Assembly (NCBI RefSeq): GCF_963169125.1 | Contig: NC_084800.1 | Coordinates: forward strand, 55,412,866-55,476,865 | DNA length: 64,000 nucleotides | Direction of reading: 5' to 3' | Origin: Humulus lupulus | Lineage: Eukaryota; Streptophyta; Magnoliopsida; Rosales; Cannabaceae | Shown: positions 33,701 through 45,549 of the stretch, one piece after another | How positions within the stretch are numbered: the stretch's first letter is position 1 | Layout of the letters: every line of letters begins with the position of its first letter | Made by a program: the position numbers and the translations under genes | Notes under the pieces: generated by a model | What the model saw: the letters and a program-made list of their open reading frames with translations, nothing else | What the model was told of the DNA's origin: nothing | The model's database searches: none

Positions 33701-35771
33701 ATGGCCGCTAACGTTCCTGAAGAAAACTATCCGAGACGCCCTGGGAAACAGCCAATGGTGAACCCGAATGCTGAAGAGAGAAGCAAGTCCTCCGATTCTC
33801 GGGGACCACCCACACCTCCAAGGGATGAGGATATGTATTACAATCCTGAGCGGTACGTTCCCATTGTGGAACTTGAAAACCGGCAGCTGAAACAGCAGTT
33901 GGCAGAGGCCAACAAGCGGAATGAGGAGTTAGCAAGGATAGCTGCAGAGGCGCAGGCGGCTCAGCCCCCGCCTCCGCGTGAAAACCAAGCTCCTCCTCCG
34001 AGGGACGTGCATGTTCCTCCCCGCAGGCCTCGTGGGCGCCCACGAAAGAATGTTGCCACAAGAAGGCCGGAACAACCTCCGGCACCAGCAGAGCCATCCG
34101 CTCCCTCGAGACCCTAGAGAAGTACCCGAGCTAGGGCCCCGGTTAATCCACCTGCGGAGGTACCAGCGGGAACTGAGAACAAAAGAGCCCCTGTAGAGGC
34201 TCGGACTCAGGTCCCTGGGAACACGCAGAATGCAACCAACCTATCTCGGGCAAACTCCAGACCGTCCAGGCCGCGAAATGGGTGGCAGCCACCATCACCC
34301 ATACAGTTCCCTCCATCTCCTATAAGATATCCTTCACCTCCTCTCAGGAATGCTCAACCAGTGCGAGATGAGGACGAAAGACGTGCGAGGAAGAGACAAG
34401 GGAACAGGGAAGCTTTCCGGGAGCGGAGGGGCGCTCTATTTGAAAAAAGTCAAACGTCCCGGTCTCGCACTGCAGAGACGAGGCGGCATGAAAGAGACCC
34501 ATCTCAAAATAATCATGCGACAAGTCTTACTAGTGACGACTCTGGAGATACTAGATCAGTCAGTATGCATGATCGAGGTCGAAAGAATACTGGGAGCCAC
34601 AGGAATCGCTCTGACTTGCGGGAGCACTTGAATCAGAATCGGGGTAATGCTAATCCGACGAACCAGGACCTGAGGGATCGCTTAAATAGGCGTAAAGACC
34701 CCCTGCAGAGGCACGAACCTGGAATTGTGATCGACGACAACCAATTCCAGACAAGGCCCCTCGCGAACCCGATCCAGGAAAGAATTGACCAGTTAGAAAA
34801 GGCCTTCAGGCTCTTGAAAAATGAGCAAGGTCAGAGTCGATATGAAGATTCTGACGAGGAGCTTGAACCGTTTGCTCCCCATATTTCCAACACTCAGTTC
34901 CCCCAAGGATTTCGGATCCCTCACGTCCCAACGTTTGAGGGAAAGTCCGACCCGTACAGCCATTTGAGTACATTCAATACCATAATGAGAGCAAGTAACG
35001 TGGGTTACGAGCTCAGATGCATGTTATTTACAGCATCACTGACAGGACCAGCCAAAAGCTGGTTCGAAAAATATAGAAGACACTTAATAACTTCTTGGGA
35101 TCAGCTGTCTAAAGATTTCAATAAGCAGTTCAGAGCCATGATGGGGGTTAGACCTGAGGCATCAACTCTGACTAACGTTCGGCAGCAGCCAGGTGAGACA
35201 TTGAAAAATTACCTTACAAGGTTTAACTTGGAAGTTGCCCGAGCTCGTAATGTGGATGACAGCGGTCATCTAATGGCTGTCCAAGCTAGAGTAATGCCAG
35301 GAAGTGCTCTCTGGGACGACATGCAGAGAAAACCGGTGAGGTCCCTAACCGAGTTTAACAAACGAGCACAAAGGTTTGTCAATGTAAGCGAGGTCGACAC
35401 TTAATGTGACTTCCCAGCCCGTAACTACAACGATAAACGTAAACTCTGCCTCAACCTTGAGGGACCCACCAGCTTCAAAGCCTGCTGCGGAAAACCCTTC
35501 CAAGAGAAAAAAGAACGAAGGGAGTAACCCCGAGGCCAAGGGAGGAAAGAAAAAGAAGGGGGAGAGATATTTCTCTATGTACAGAGTGTACACCGAGCTC
35601 AACGAGTCTCGGGAGAAAATATACCTGGCTAATGAAAACCAGGTCCCCTTCAGGCGTCCAGACCCAATGAGAAATCAGAAGTCCAAGAGGGACTCCAACA
35701 AATATTGCCGATTTCACAGAGACACCGGGCATATTACTGATGAATGTCGACAACTGAAAGATGAGATCGAG
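33701..35771 (+). pseudogene. Tat gag (with zinc knuckle), decayed
   Basis: An ATG at 33701 opens a charged region with coiled-coil potential (ELENRQLKQQLAEANKRNEE) and Pro/Arg-rich sequence. A TAG at 34115 interrupts it. The same frame continues through Arg-rich sequence (DLRDRLNRRKD) into the retrotransposon gag domain (about 34920-35370: PTFEGKSDPYSHLSTF, GPAKSWFEKY, WDQLSKDFNKQF, ETLKNYLTRFN). A stop at 35402 comes with a frame change. The remaining part is Lys-rich and contains the knuckle CRFHRDTGHITDEC (Cys-His-His-Cys rather than Cys-Cys-His-Cys). A TGA at 35772 separates it from the protease region, which continues in the same frame. Expected role: structural capsid protein of cytoplasmic particles. 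Confidence 0.87.
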
Positions 35772-35774
35772 TGA

Positions 35775-36787
35775 TTGATCTCGAGAGGTTATTTAAGACA
35801 ATACGTCAAAAACCATAATACTAATCAAGCATCCGCGAGCCAGAGAGCAGCTGCGCCACAGCCCACACTTAACAACAATTCCCGAGCTAGGGAAGAAGAT
35901 AGGCCCCCTCCAATTGATGGAGAAGATGTGATAACCATCTCGAGAGGGCCTCATCCCGCAGGCATGGGCAGAAATGCCCAAAAAAGATATGTGAACGAGC
36001 TAAAAACTGGGGACGAGTCTCCTTATGAACTTGAACCTAGTGCTCCAAAAAATCAAAAAATCGAATCTCAGCCAATAAACTTCACTGAGGACGACGCGTC
36101 TCATGTCCAGTTCCCTCACCATGACCCACTGATCATCACTCTCCAGCTCGCAAATAAGAGAGTTCACCAGGTTCTCATAGACAATGGGAGCTCGGTTAAC
36201 ATTCTTTACAAAGCCACCTTGGAGAAAATGGGGCTCACTCTTCGCGACCTGAAAGCATGTGCAACAACATTGTACGGCTTTTCAGGAGAAGGGACAGCTT
36301 GCATGGGATCCATCGAACTCCCCATAACCTTGGGAGACTACCCAGTCTCAACAACCAAGATGATGGAGTTCGTAGTAGTAGACCTACCTTCGGCTTACAA
36401 AGTGCTGCTCGGAAGACCCGCCCTGGTTGGGCTGGGGGCAGTCTCGTCTGTAAGGCATCTAGCCGTTAAGTTCCCGACCCTCAGTGGCATCGGGACATTG
36501 AAGGGAGACCAGTTGGCTGGAAGGGAATGCTACAACATTTCCTTAAGAGGAAAGAAACAGACAAGCGCACAGGCACTCGTCATTGTTCAAAATAAAGATG
36601 GGACGGTCTTAGAAATTGATGAAGAAATCGATCTGAGGGTTGAGGAGAAAGTTGATCTTGAACCGTTAGAAGAGCTCGAAGAGATCCAGCTCGAAGAGTC
36701 CGATCCCTCGAAAAAGGTAAAGGTTGGGAAACACCTACAAGAAGAAACCAAATAGCAACTAATTCGCTTTCTGAAGAGAAACCAGGA
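35775..36787 (+). pseudogene. Tat protease region, up to the nested insertion
   Basis: It continues gag in frame after the TGA at 35772. The aspartic protease core is VLIDNGSSVNILY (about 36175-36215), with the flap-side segment YGFSGEGTACMGSIELP and the ending VLLGRPALVGLGAVSS. Asn occupies the position normally filled by Thr or Ser in the D-T/S-G triplet. After an acidic linker a TAG occurs at 36753, and the frame then reads QLIRFLKRNQD up to the Del insertion at 36788. Beyond the insertion it resumes at 41565 as VFAWSHSDM, the usual linker before RT. Confidence 0.85.
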
Positions 36788-37984
36788 TGTAACGCCCTGG
36801 ATAACCAAGACCGTTACACCGTGTGTTTGGAATAGTGCAAGACTTGCTAATCAAGTCATTTAATTCAAAATGTGTTTCTAATGACACAAGCAGATTAGGT
36901 TTAAAAGAATTTTGGTTATAAACGATTAAACTTTATTAAAAACAGATGTTTAATACATGAGATCCCAAATCAGGGTTTAAATAACGTAAATACAAAATTC
37001 TTAATTACAAGTAAATAACCGAGCCACTCTAATGGCAAAATATACGTTTTAGGTTCCCGTTCCTGTACAAATCCTCGACCGTGGTGGCCGAGCAGCTGAC
37101 AATGTACACCTCGCCCCCAGAGCTCTCCAACCCATGGTCAACTTGCCTTACCTGCACCATGTAGCACCCGTGAGCCGAAGCCCAGCAAGAAAACATAATA
37201 TCATAACATAACAGTATTAACAGCTAACAGTTCACAGAGCATAGTCCAATAACCACAAAATACTATTCGGTTCCATCAAGCCATAAAATTCATTCATAGC
37301 AACACACTGGTCAATAACCATTAATCCAGCTCCAGATACTCATTAAGTCACAGACGCTAATCCACAATAAACATATATCAAGCAAAAACTAGGGTTAACG
37401 CCCGCAGGTCGCACCCTCTGTTTAACTCACTGCCTTTGGCTCGCTTAGGCCAACTCCAGTGACATGCCCACTGACTCCGGCCAGCTTAACCGAGCTCAGT
37501 GAATAATAAGCTGTCCTCAGATACCAGTGTCCGAGCCGCGCCATATGCGCAAGTGTGGATTTCGGCACCCTTAGGCCGTTACCACATGTCCCCGTGGCAT
37601 AATGCCACCTTATGACATTCATACGATTATAGGGAACTCTTAGTCCCAACATATTCACATGGTTTACTATGATCACATAATAATACATTCAATTATAGGG
37701 AACACTTAGTCCCATCCTATCCACATACACAGGTGCAGTTTTCTTACCCTGATTCCAAGTGCTTTAATTAGAGAGGACGACCCCCGAGCACGATCCATTC
37801 CCGAGCCCTAGCTTATCACCTAGTCACAACCAAGATAATGGATTCCATTAATATTCACATATAGGTTTTCATGTACAAAACTAGCTTCCGGGAAATCGAA
37901 TCCCACCAAGCACAGTGGTGGAATTGATCCCGAGCATCCTAGGCTCGATCCCCGCACCTTTAAACTTTGAACGCTCAAGAATGT

Positions 37985-40265
37985 TGTAATGCCCCGAATT
38001 CTCCGATGTGTTTAACGACGTGAATAGTAGGCTGGGAGGGCCATACTTGCTTAGTTATGTTATTAATTGATTAAATGCATGTATATGTTGATTATATTAT
38101 GATATGATGTGAAATGCATGCATAAGAGTCCATATTTACAATTACAGGGGTGTGATGATAATTTGGCCCGTTGAGGGTAATTTGTGTATTTGGGTGCATA
38201 ACTTGATTTGTGAATGAGATTCCATTATTATGGAGATATATTCGAGCTAAGCAACATGAGACGGTTATTTTTAGTGGATTAGTGGTTTTACCATAACGAG
38301 GTCAATTTTGGGGTAATAGAAACGTTCATTTGATGATAGATTGGGAATATTTGAGATCAGGGTGAAATTCTGGAGGTTTTGACTATAATGTCCCCGGGGG
38401 TGTTTTCGAGACCCCGAGCATTAGGTTTTATTTGAGGTTTCTTAAGGTTGAAGTAGCGTATCAGATAGAACATACGATAGAAAACCTCTCGTTTCCCTTC
38501 GTTAGTTCATTTTCGCCACCCGGAGCATATTTGACGAAATCTTGAGTTCTAGGAGTCGGAATCGAGTGAGGATCAAGGCATAGCGATCCTAGGGAATATT
38601 AGAAGCTTCTTGACCGAAGGATTCGATGGAAAACAACCCAATTGAAGGTAATCGAATTTTAAGTTTTTAGTTTTTCCGAGTTTCTAAGCTTTGAATTGAT
38701 TTCGTGAATTGTTGAGTTTCCAATTCGCTTGAACCTTGGGTTTTGAGGGTTTTGATGCGTGGGGAAGCTTGGGAACTTTGATTTGATGATTGGGGAATGT
38801 TTAGGTATGATTTTGGAGGCTTTGGAGTGTTAAAAACGCGGTTGGGAATGGCCCAGGGTTGGGGGCCGCGACCCTGTTCTTGAGCGCCGTGGCCCTAGTT
38901 CGAAGAAGCAGGTGTCAGGAAATTGGCCTTGCTGGGCGCCGCGGCCTGGGCCGCAGCCCTAGCCTCAGAGAACCCTGGGGGCCGTGGCCCAAGGTGCTAG
39001 GGCCGCAGCCCTTGCCCTGTTTTCGCCCCGTTTGCTCGTTTTGACCCCAGGAACCTAGTTTTAGGCCTTGGGAGTGTCCTTACTACTTGGATTAGTTTGG
39101 ATTGATCTCTTGGAGGCTAGATAATGGTTTGAGACCCTTGATTGTCTTGATTATTGATGGTATTCCAAATGTGTTGTGATTAGGTAACCGCTAAAGGACT
39201 AAAAGCTAAACCGTTCTCAAAGGTTGTTCTTTTGCTCATTCTAGCTCGAAGCAGAGGTAAGAAAACTGCACCCAAAGTGTGACAGGCATGGATATTTGTG
39301 AGGCATGTTTATTGTAAAAATATGGACATGGATTGAATACAGAATCGACAAAAGTGTTAGTATCAGCTGTGAAGCTGTGACTTATTTGTCAGGTTCGGCA
39401 GTGATACTGGACACAGGTCAGGTAGCGCTGACTTATCTGTCAGAACGGCCTTAGCGTGAATCACGCAAGCCAACAAAGATTAGATCTAATCGACTACTAG
39501 CATTGAATGACTCAAGGAGCATTAATGCCTGACCGACCCTGAGGGTTGATGAATAAAACAGAGCTTGGAGGCTAGTGGCTTACCTAGCAGCCACTCTCCC
39601 GCTAAAAAGAGAGCTTGGAGGCTAATGGCTTACCTAGCAGCCACTCTCCCGCTAAAAAGAGAGCTTGGAGGCTAGTGGCTTACCTAGCAGCCACTCTCCC
39701 GCTAGAAAACAGAGCTTGGAGGCTAGTGGCTTACTTAACAGCCACTCTCCCGCTAAAGTCATGTGTTGTTCATTTGCTTGTTTGAAAGCTTTATGTTCAG
39801 TGTGATTATAATGATAATCATTTGATAATGTTTATGAAAAGTATTATGTTTTCTTGCTGGGCTATGGCTCATGGGTGCTATGTGGTGCAGGTAAAGGGAA
39901 AGAAAAGCTCACCTAGCCTTGAGTGGAGAGCTGATGTGGTGTTGTGTACATATGCGGCCGCTTGACCACCACGGCCAATGAGTTCTCAGAGGAACTAGGG
40001 GGTTTACCCTATTTTTTCCGCTTAGGTCGGCGGGATTGTAACTTTACAACCATAGTGACCATTTTGTACTGAGAACCACTTGTAAATGTTTTGTTTAGCT
40101 CTGCAGAGCAGTTTGTAATAAAATCTCAATTTCCTTTTTATTGGTTTTATACCTTAACCCGTTAATTACACTTAGAGCACGTTTTTGACCAAAGGACTCA
40201 GGTAACGAGTCAAATTTCCGGTCCACCGTTCACCGTAACTGTTCTGGGGTAGCCAGGGCGTTACA
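37985..40265 (+). mobile_element. Del-type solo LTR (plus) nested in the previous LTR
   Basis: 2281 bp, TGTAATGCCCC to GGGCGTTACA, flanked by exact AATGT (37980-37984 and 40266-40270). Its orientation is opposite to its host LTR. Internal landmarks: CpG-rich GCCGCGGC segment at 38860-39030 containing a short open frame (38859-39044), a four-copy 50-bp repeat at 39561, and the conserved TTTTCTTGCTGGGCTATGGC block at 39848-39895. It is the youngest insertion of this nest. Confidence 0.93.
39561..39757 (+). repeat. Four tandem copies of a 50-bp unit in the nested Del LTR
   Basis: Each unit begins GAGCTTGGAGGCTAGTGGCT and ends CACTCTCCCGCTAAAAAGA, with a few substitutions; the third unit is one base longer and the last is shortened. 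Confidence 0.9.
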
Positions 40266-41564
40266 AATGTGTCTAAGGGCTACGGCCCCTAAAGCTTAGT
40301 CGCGGCCCTGCCCTTAAACAGAACCAAGGCCCTCCCTGAAAGAAGACACGTGCCGCAGCCCTTGCCTTGGGCGCCGCGGCGCTCCCCCTTGGCCGAGCCC
40401 TCCTGGCTTATCTTCAACCTAGGGCCGCAGCGCTCTAGAACAGAGCCGCGACCCTTCCCTTCGAGCCCATAATTTCCACCATTTCCAACCTCTTAACCTT
40501 ACCCAAAATCATCCCAAAGCTCTCTATTTCATTATCAATCATTCCCAACACTCTTAGCATAATTTAAACAGCATAATTCAACAGAATTATAGCCCAACAA
40601 CCTACTAGAACCCCATCTCCAACTTCTGAAACTCAAGAACCTCAAACACTCAAACTAACCATTTAAACTCAGATTAAAACCATTAAACCATGAATTGAAA
40701 CTTACCTCTTCTGCTGAACCACTTCACCAAGCCAAGACCAAGCTTTCCTCCTTAATTCTGTCTTTAAACATCAAAACCATGTTTACCCCAAAACCAAACC
40801 AAAGCCCAGAATTTATAATCACAGAAAAGAAGATCCAATGCTTACCTTAGTGTTGATTCTATTCCTTGGATGGTTCTTGAGCTAAGCCCCAAAGATCTAG
40901 CCTCAATTTTCAGAAATTCCCAGCTTGTTTCCCTTTAGATTTTAGTGTTCCTTTTGCCTTGTTTTTCCTTAAGAGAGAGTAGAGTATAGAGCTGAGAAAG
41001 AGTCAGTTTATTTTCCTCTAGGGGTTTCCTTAAGTTTATCTTATCTGCTAAGTTAATTCCCAAGGCTCGGGGTGCCGGAACCGCCCCCGAGGCCAAAACA
41101 GTAAAATTCCCCAATATTCCCACCTAGACTTTCTAACCTCAAATTTATCTCCATATATTTATTTTCATAACCCGATAGTCTAAATAACTACCCGATACCT
41201 ATAATATCCCTGACTTATCCAAAGCCAACTATTAAGCCCCGTTGTGACTTTTCCCGCTACCTGCTCCCTAGGATCGCCTCGTGCCGATAGTTACAAATGC
41301 ACACACCTGTACACACATAAACATTTATCTATCTATCCACATAATAATGTGGTCCCAACGATTTATCACACACATTCACATTTATGCCCTAACGGGCCAA
41401 AATTACAATAACACCCTTACCATCCAAACAGGGCCCGTATTACTTATCCAATACCCATATTCATGCTTTCTTACCATTAATTCTCTTAACCTCCAATTAT
41501 GCCCTCCCGGCACACTAACCAAGGCCCTTAAGCCTTATTAGTAATTTTGGGTCATTACACAGGA

Positions 41565-44500
41565 TGTCTTCGCATGGTCACATTCGGACATGGTAGGAAT
41601 AAGTCCGAACATAACGAGCCATGCACTAAACATTGATAAAAGCTTCCCTCTGAAGCAACAAAAGCGAAGACAGCTGGATGACGACAGGAAGAAGGCACTG
41701 AAGGAGGAGGTCGACAAGTTAAAAGCAAACCGATTCAATAGGGATGCTTTTTACCCTGACTGGGTAGCCAATCCGGTGTTGGTCCCAAAACCTAATGGGA
41801 CGTGGCGAACCTGTATTGACTATTCGGACCTCAACAAAGCTTGCCTGAAGGAATGTTTTCCTTTACCAAGGATTGACCAGCTCGTGGATGCCACGGCGGG
41901 GCATGGACTGATGTCGTTCACGGATGCCTATTCTGGATATAACCAGATTCCCATGCATGCCCCCGACCAGGAACATACGAGCTTCATAACGGATAAGGGG
42001 CTATACTGCTATAATGTCATGCCATTCGGGCTCAAAAATGCTGGGGCCACATACCAGCGGCTCGTGAATATGATGTTTTCGGAGAAATAGGGAACAACAT
42101 GGAAGTTTATGTTGATGACATGTTAGTCAAATCTCAACTTAACAATAACCATGTTGACGACCTCGAAGAGTGCTTTGGCATGCTCCGGAAGTATAATATG
42201 AAACTAAATCCTCAGAAGTGCTCCTTCGGGGTGTCATCAGGAAAATTCTTGGGCTTTATTGTAAACGCTCGTGGAATAGAAGCCAGCCCAGACAAGATCC
42301 AGGCCCTGATCGACATGCCCTCACCTCGAAGACACAAAGATGTCCAAAGTTTGACCGGCAGGATGGCGGCACTAAGTAGGTTTATTTCGAAATCTACAGA
42401 CCGTTGTCTTCCATTTTTCAACCTTTTGAAGGGAGGCAAGAAATTTGAATGGACGGAAGAGTGCGAGCTGGCCTTCCAGGAGCTTAAAAGGCACCTCGCA
42501 GAACCCCTCATCTTATCAAAACCTATTACGGGAGAAGTACTGTACTTATATCTTTCCACTACCGAACACGCAATAAGCGCAGTGCTCGTGCGAGAAGAAG
42601 AAAAGGTATAGAGGCCAGTATATTACATCAGCAAAAGATTACTGGGGGCAGAGTCGAGATACCCCTTGATGGAGAAGCTAGCTCTCACCTTAATTCATTC
42701 ATCTCGTAAACTTCGACCTTACTTTCAGGCGCACCCCGTCCATGTATTGACTGATCAACCACTTAGGCAAGTCCTGTCTAAACCGGAAGCTTCGGGCCGA
42801 CTTCTTAAATGGGCGGTTGAACTCGGACAATTCGAGATCACCTACCACCCAAGGACGACCATTAGGGCACAGGCATTGGCAGACTTTATAGTGGAGTGTA
42901 CTGGCATGACCAACGATGAAGTTATAACCCCGGCCCACGAGCTGTGGAAACTTGACGTCGATGGGTCATCTAATGAAAATGGATCGGGGGCAGCAGTCAT
43001 TTTGATTACTCCCGCAGGGAGCAGATTTCATTCTGCCTTAAGATTCGACTTCAATGCATCAAATAACGAGGCCGAATACGAGGCTTTACTGGCGGGACTT
43101 CGTATAGCCAAGGAGCTCAAAGCTAAAGCAATACATTGCTACAGCGACTCCCAGCTTGTGGTTAACCAAATCTTGGGAGAATACCAGGCTCGCGGCACAA
43201 AAATAGTAGCTTACTTAGAGAAGGAAAAATCCGGATTGGAACATTTTGAGTTTTATGCGATCGAACAGGTTCCCCGAGAGAAAAATTCTAATGCAGATGC
43301 CTTAGCTCGGCTCACTACTTCCGTCGAGAATGATGAACTAAACGTTGTGCCAATAGAACACCTCTCGACACCTAGCATTAACGAGCCGGAGGAGGAAGAC
43401 GTGTGTATGATTGAGTCCGAGCCTACCTAGATGACCCCGATAGTCGAATATCTCGGGACCGGAGTCCTTCCAAAAGATCGGAACCAGGATCGAAAGTTAA
43501 TGTATCAACTTCCCCGTTACACCATTTTGGATGGAAAGTTGTATAGGAGGGGATATTCCATGCCATTACTTCGATGCGTGACTCCACCCGAAGCCAAGAA
43601 GATCATTGAAGAAATTCATGAAGGGTTCTGTGGAGACCATACTAGGGGGCATAGCCTGTCCAAGAAAATCATACGCCAAGGTTATTTCTGGCCTACCATT
43701 AAATCGGATTCTTTCGAGTACGTAAAGAAATGCGATAAATGCCAGAGGTTCGCCACGATTCCTCGAGCTCCACCATCCGAGCTGACCATGATGACTTCCC
43801 CATTGCCATTTGCGGTATGGGGAATATACCTCATAGGCTCTCTCCCAACTGGCAAGGGCGGTGTGAAGTATGCTGTAGTTGCCGTAGATTACTTCACAAA
43901 GTGGACAGAGGCTGAACCGTTGGCAACGATAACTTCCAAAAAGGCCATTGACTTCGTGGTGAAGAACATCATATGCCTATATGGGATGCCGAGGAAAATT
44001 GTATCTGACAACGGAACCCAGTTCGATAGCGACTTGTTCACCAACTTTTGCAAGAAGAATGGAATAATAAAGAGTTTTTTGTCAGTACCTCATCCTCAGG
44101 CGAATGGCCAGGTCGAAGCTGTAAACAAAACTCTCAAGAGTTCGCTAAAGAAAAAGTTGGAGGAAGCAAAGGGACGATGGCCCGAAGAATTGCCCCAACT
44201 CCTATGGGGATATAGGACTACAGCTCGAACATCAACGGGACATACCTTGTTCTCTCTAGCATACGGTTGTGAAGCTATGTTGCCTATCGAGGTCGAAATT
44301 CCTACAATTCGAACTCACATTTATGACCAGAGCTCGAACCATACTCAGCTCGAAGAAACCTTAGACTTGATCGAAGAAAGAAGAAACAAAGCTCAGCTGA
44401 GGAATGCTGCCTACCAGCAACGAGCTACCAGGTACTTCAGCAAGAGGGTTCGAGATCGAAAGTTCGGTGTGGGAGATCTGGTGCTAAGGCGTGTATTTTT

Positions 44501-44663
44501 GGCAACACGAGATCCAGCAGCTGGCGTGCTCGGGCCAAATTGGGAAGGACCCTACCAGATAGAGTCAGCCATTCGCCCCAGTGTCTACAAGCTAGCGAGA
44601 TTGGATGGGAGCCTGGTACCGCGAGCATGGAATGGCGAACACCTAAGACCTTACTATCAATAG
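41565..44663 (+). pseudogene. Tat pol: reverse transcriptase, two RNase H domains, integrase (decayed)
   Basis: RT begins after VFAWSHSDM (41565). It shows PVLVPKPNGTWRTCIDYSDL, SFTDAYSGYNQI and MPFGLKNAGATYQR. A one-base loss at about 42085 shifts the frame just before the active site YVDDMLVKS (42108-42134). TAG codons at 42609 and 43428 interrupt the remaining frame. RT is followed by its own RNase H (ISKRLLGAESRYPLMEKL) and by a second, archaeal-type RNase H (LDVDGSSNENGSGAAV, EAEYEALLAGL, CYSDSQLVVNQ), the Tat hallmark. Integrase has the zinc domain (HTRGHSL, CDKCQRF), SDNGTQFDS and NGQVEAVNKTL. The first catalytic Asp, normally in a WGMDLIG-like segment, is Tyr here (WGIYLIG). Its C-terminal domain ends at 44663. 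Confidence 0.92.
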
Positions 44664-45491
44664 TGTAGGAAGGATGTTGCCTGTAACCATGCTTGTTTAT
44701 CTGTACTGTTTTGCCTACTTTTGGATTCTGTCAAATAAAGAGTTATTTCGTCTGATATAATTTATTTTTGCAATCTCTCTTAATCTAATAACCTATGGTC
44801 ACATTCATAGGATATTAAGGGGGCATCATCGGTATATATATAAATACCACCAGCTTGAAAAATAAATTAAGATATACGAAAAACATAAGTGTTTGGATAT
44901 AACCAAATACGTGGGCTAAGACAATTTGGATATAACCAAATTATTAAAAACACAAGTGTTTGGATGTAACCAAATGCGCGAGCTAAGGTAGTTTGGATAA
45001 AACCAAATTATCAAAAACATATAAGTGTATGGATTACAAACCAATCACAACCTTAAAAGGTTTGGAGCAAACCAACTAAAACTAATCGACGATAAGTTGG
45101 AACATAAACCTACTTCGAGATAAGTCGAGATCGAGGCTGGAGTATCTTATAAAAAATAGTTTCGAACTCATAACCTCGGAGAGATAACCGAGGATGAGAA
45201 AAAGTAACTAAACAATAAGATATAACTAAACCGTTTGCATTACACACCATACAAGTACTTTCGGGTTCATGGTTAAAGTAATATCCGACCTTGATGAATA
45301 ACGAGATCGGAAGCGGATAATTCGAGCAAACGGTGCATGAATGCATTGAGCCTCGAGCCTAAATCCAAACTATGTTTGTACGAATAAATAAACATACGCG
45401 ATTCTTTAATATAAAATGTGCAAAATATTTCAAACCAAGAAATGTAAAGCATGCATATTAAAAGAAAAGAAAAGAAAAAATTGTATCAGCC
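44664..45491. other. Region between integrase and the antisense gene, with hairpin-forming repeats
   Basis: No coding sequence on either strand. It should hold the 3' ends of the convergent pol and antisense transcripts. From about 44880 to 45060 there are about 2.5 copies of a ~65-bp unit rich in TTTGGATATAACCAAA, an inverted repeat with 5-bp arms (TTTGG/CCAAA), plus an ACATAAGTGTTTGG motif. Confidence 0.6.
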
Positions 45492-45549
45492 CTACGGGCA
45501 TAAATTAAAACAATTACAAAAATAAGGGGACGCAGCCCCAAGGTGGGAT

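Larger units (their letters stand above)
36788..41559 (-). mobile_element. Del-type solo LTR (minus) inside the Tat pol, itself split by another LTR
   Basis: It runs from TGTAACGCCC to GTCATTACA and is flanked by exact CAGGA duplications (36783-36787 and 41560-41564). Removing one duplication and the insert joins the Tat reading RNQD to VFAW. Without the nested LTR at 37985-40265 it is about 2.49 kb. The block 37151-37190 (CCTGCACCATGTAGCACCCG) places it with the minus-oriented Del LTRs. A CpG-rich GCCGCGGC segment lies at 40270-40460. No internal retrotransposon sequence is present, so it is a solo LTR formed by LTR-LTR recombination. Confidence 0.92.

Noticed and set aside
33708..34196. Minus-strand and alternative-frame open frames across Tat gag
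   Set aside because: The third frame is clearly the gag frame that continues into the gag domain; the others are by-products of Pro/Arg-rich sequence.
36788..41559. Read the 4.8-kb insertion in Tat pol as one full retrotransposon with two LTRs
   Set aside because: The outer and inner TG...CA units have their own exact target duplications and opposite orientations, and no internal coding sequence exists, so these are nested solo LTRs.
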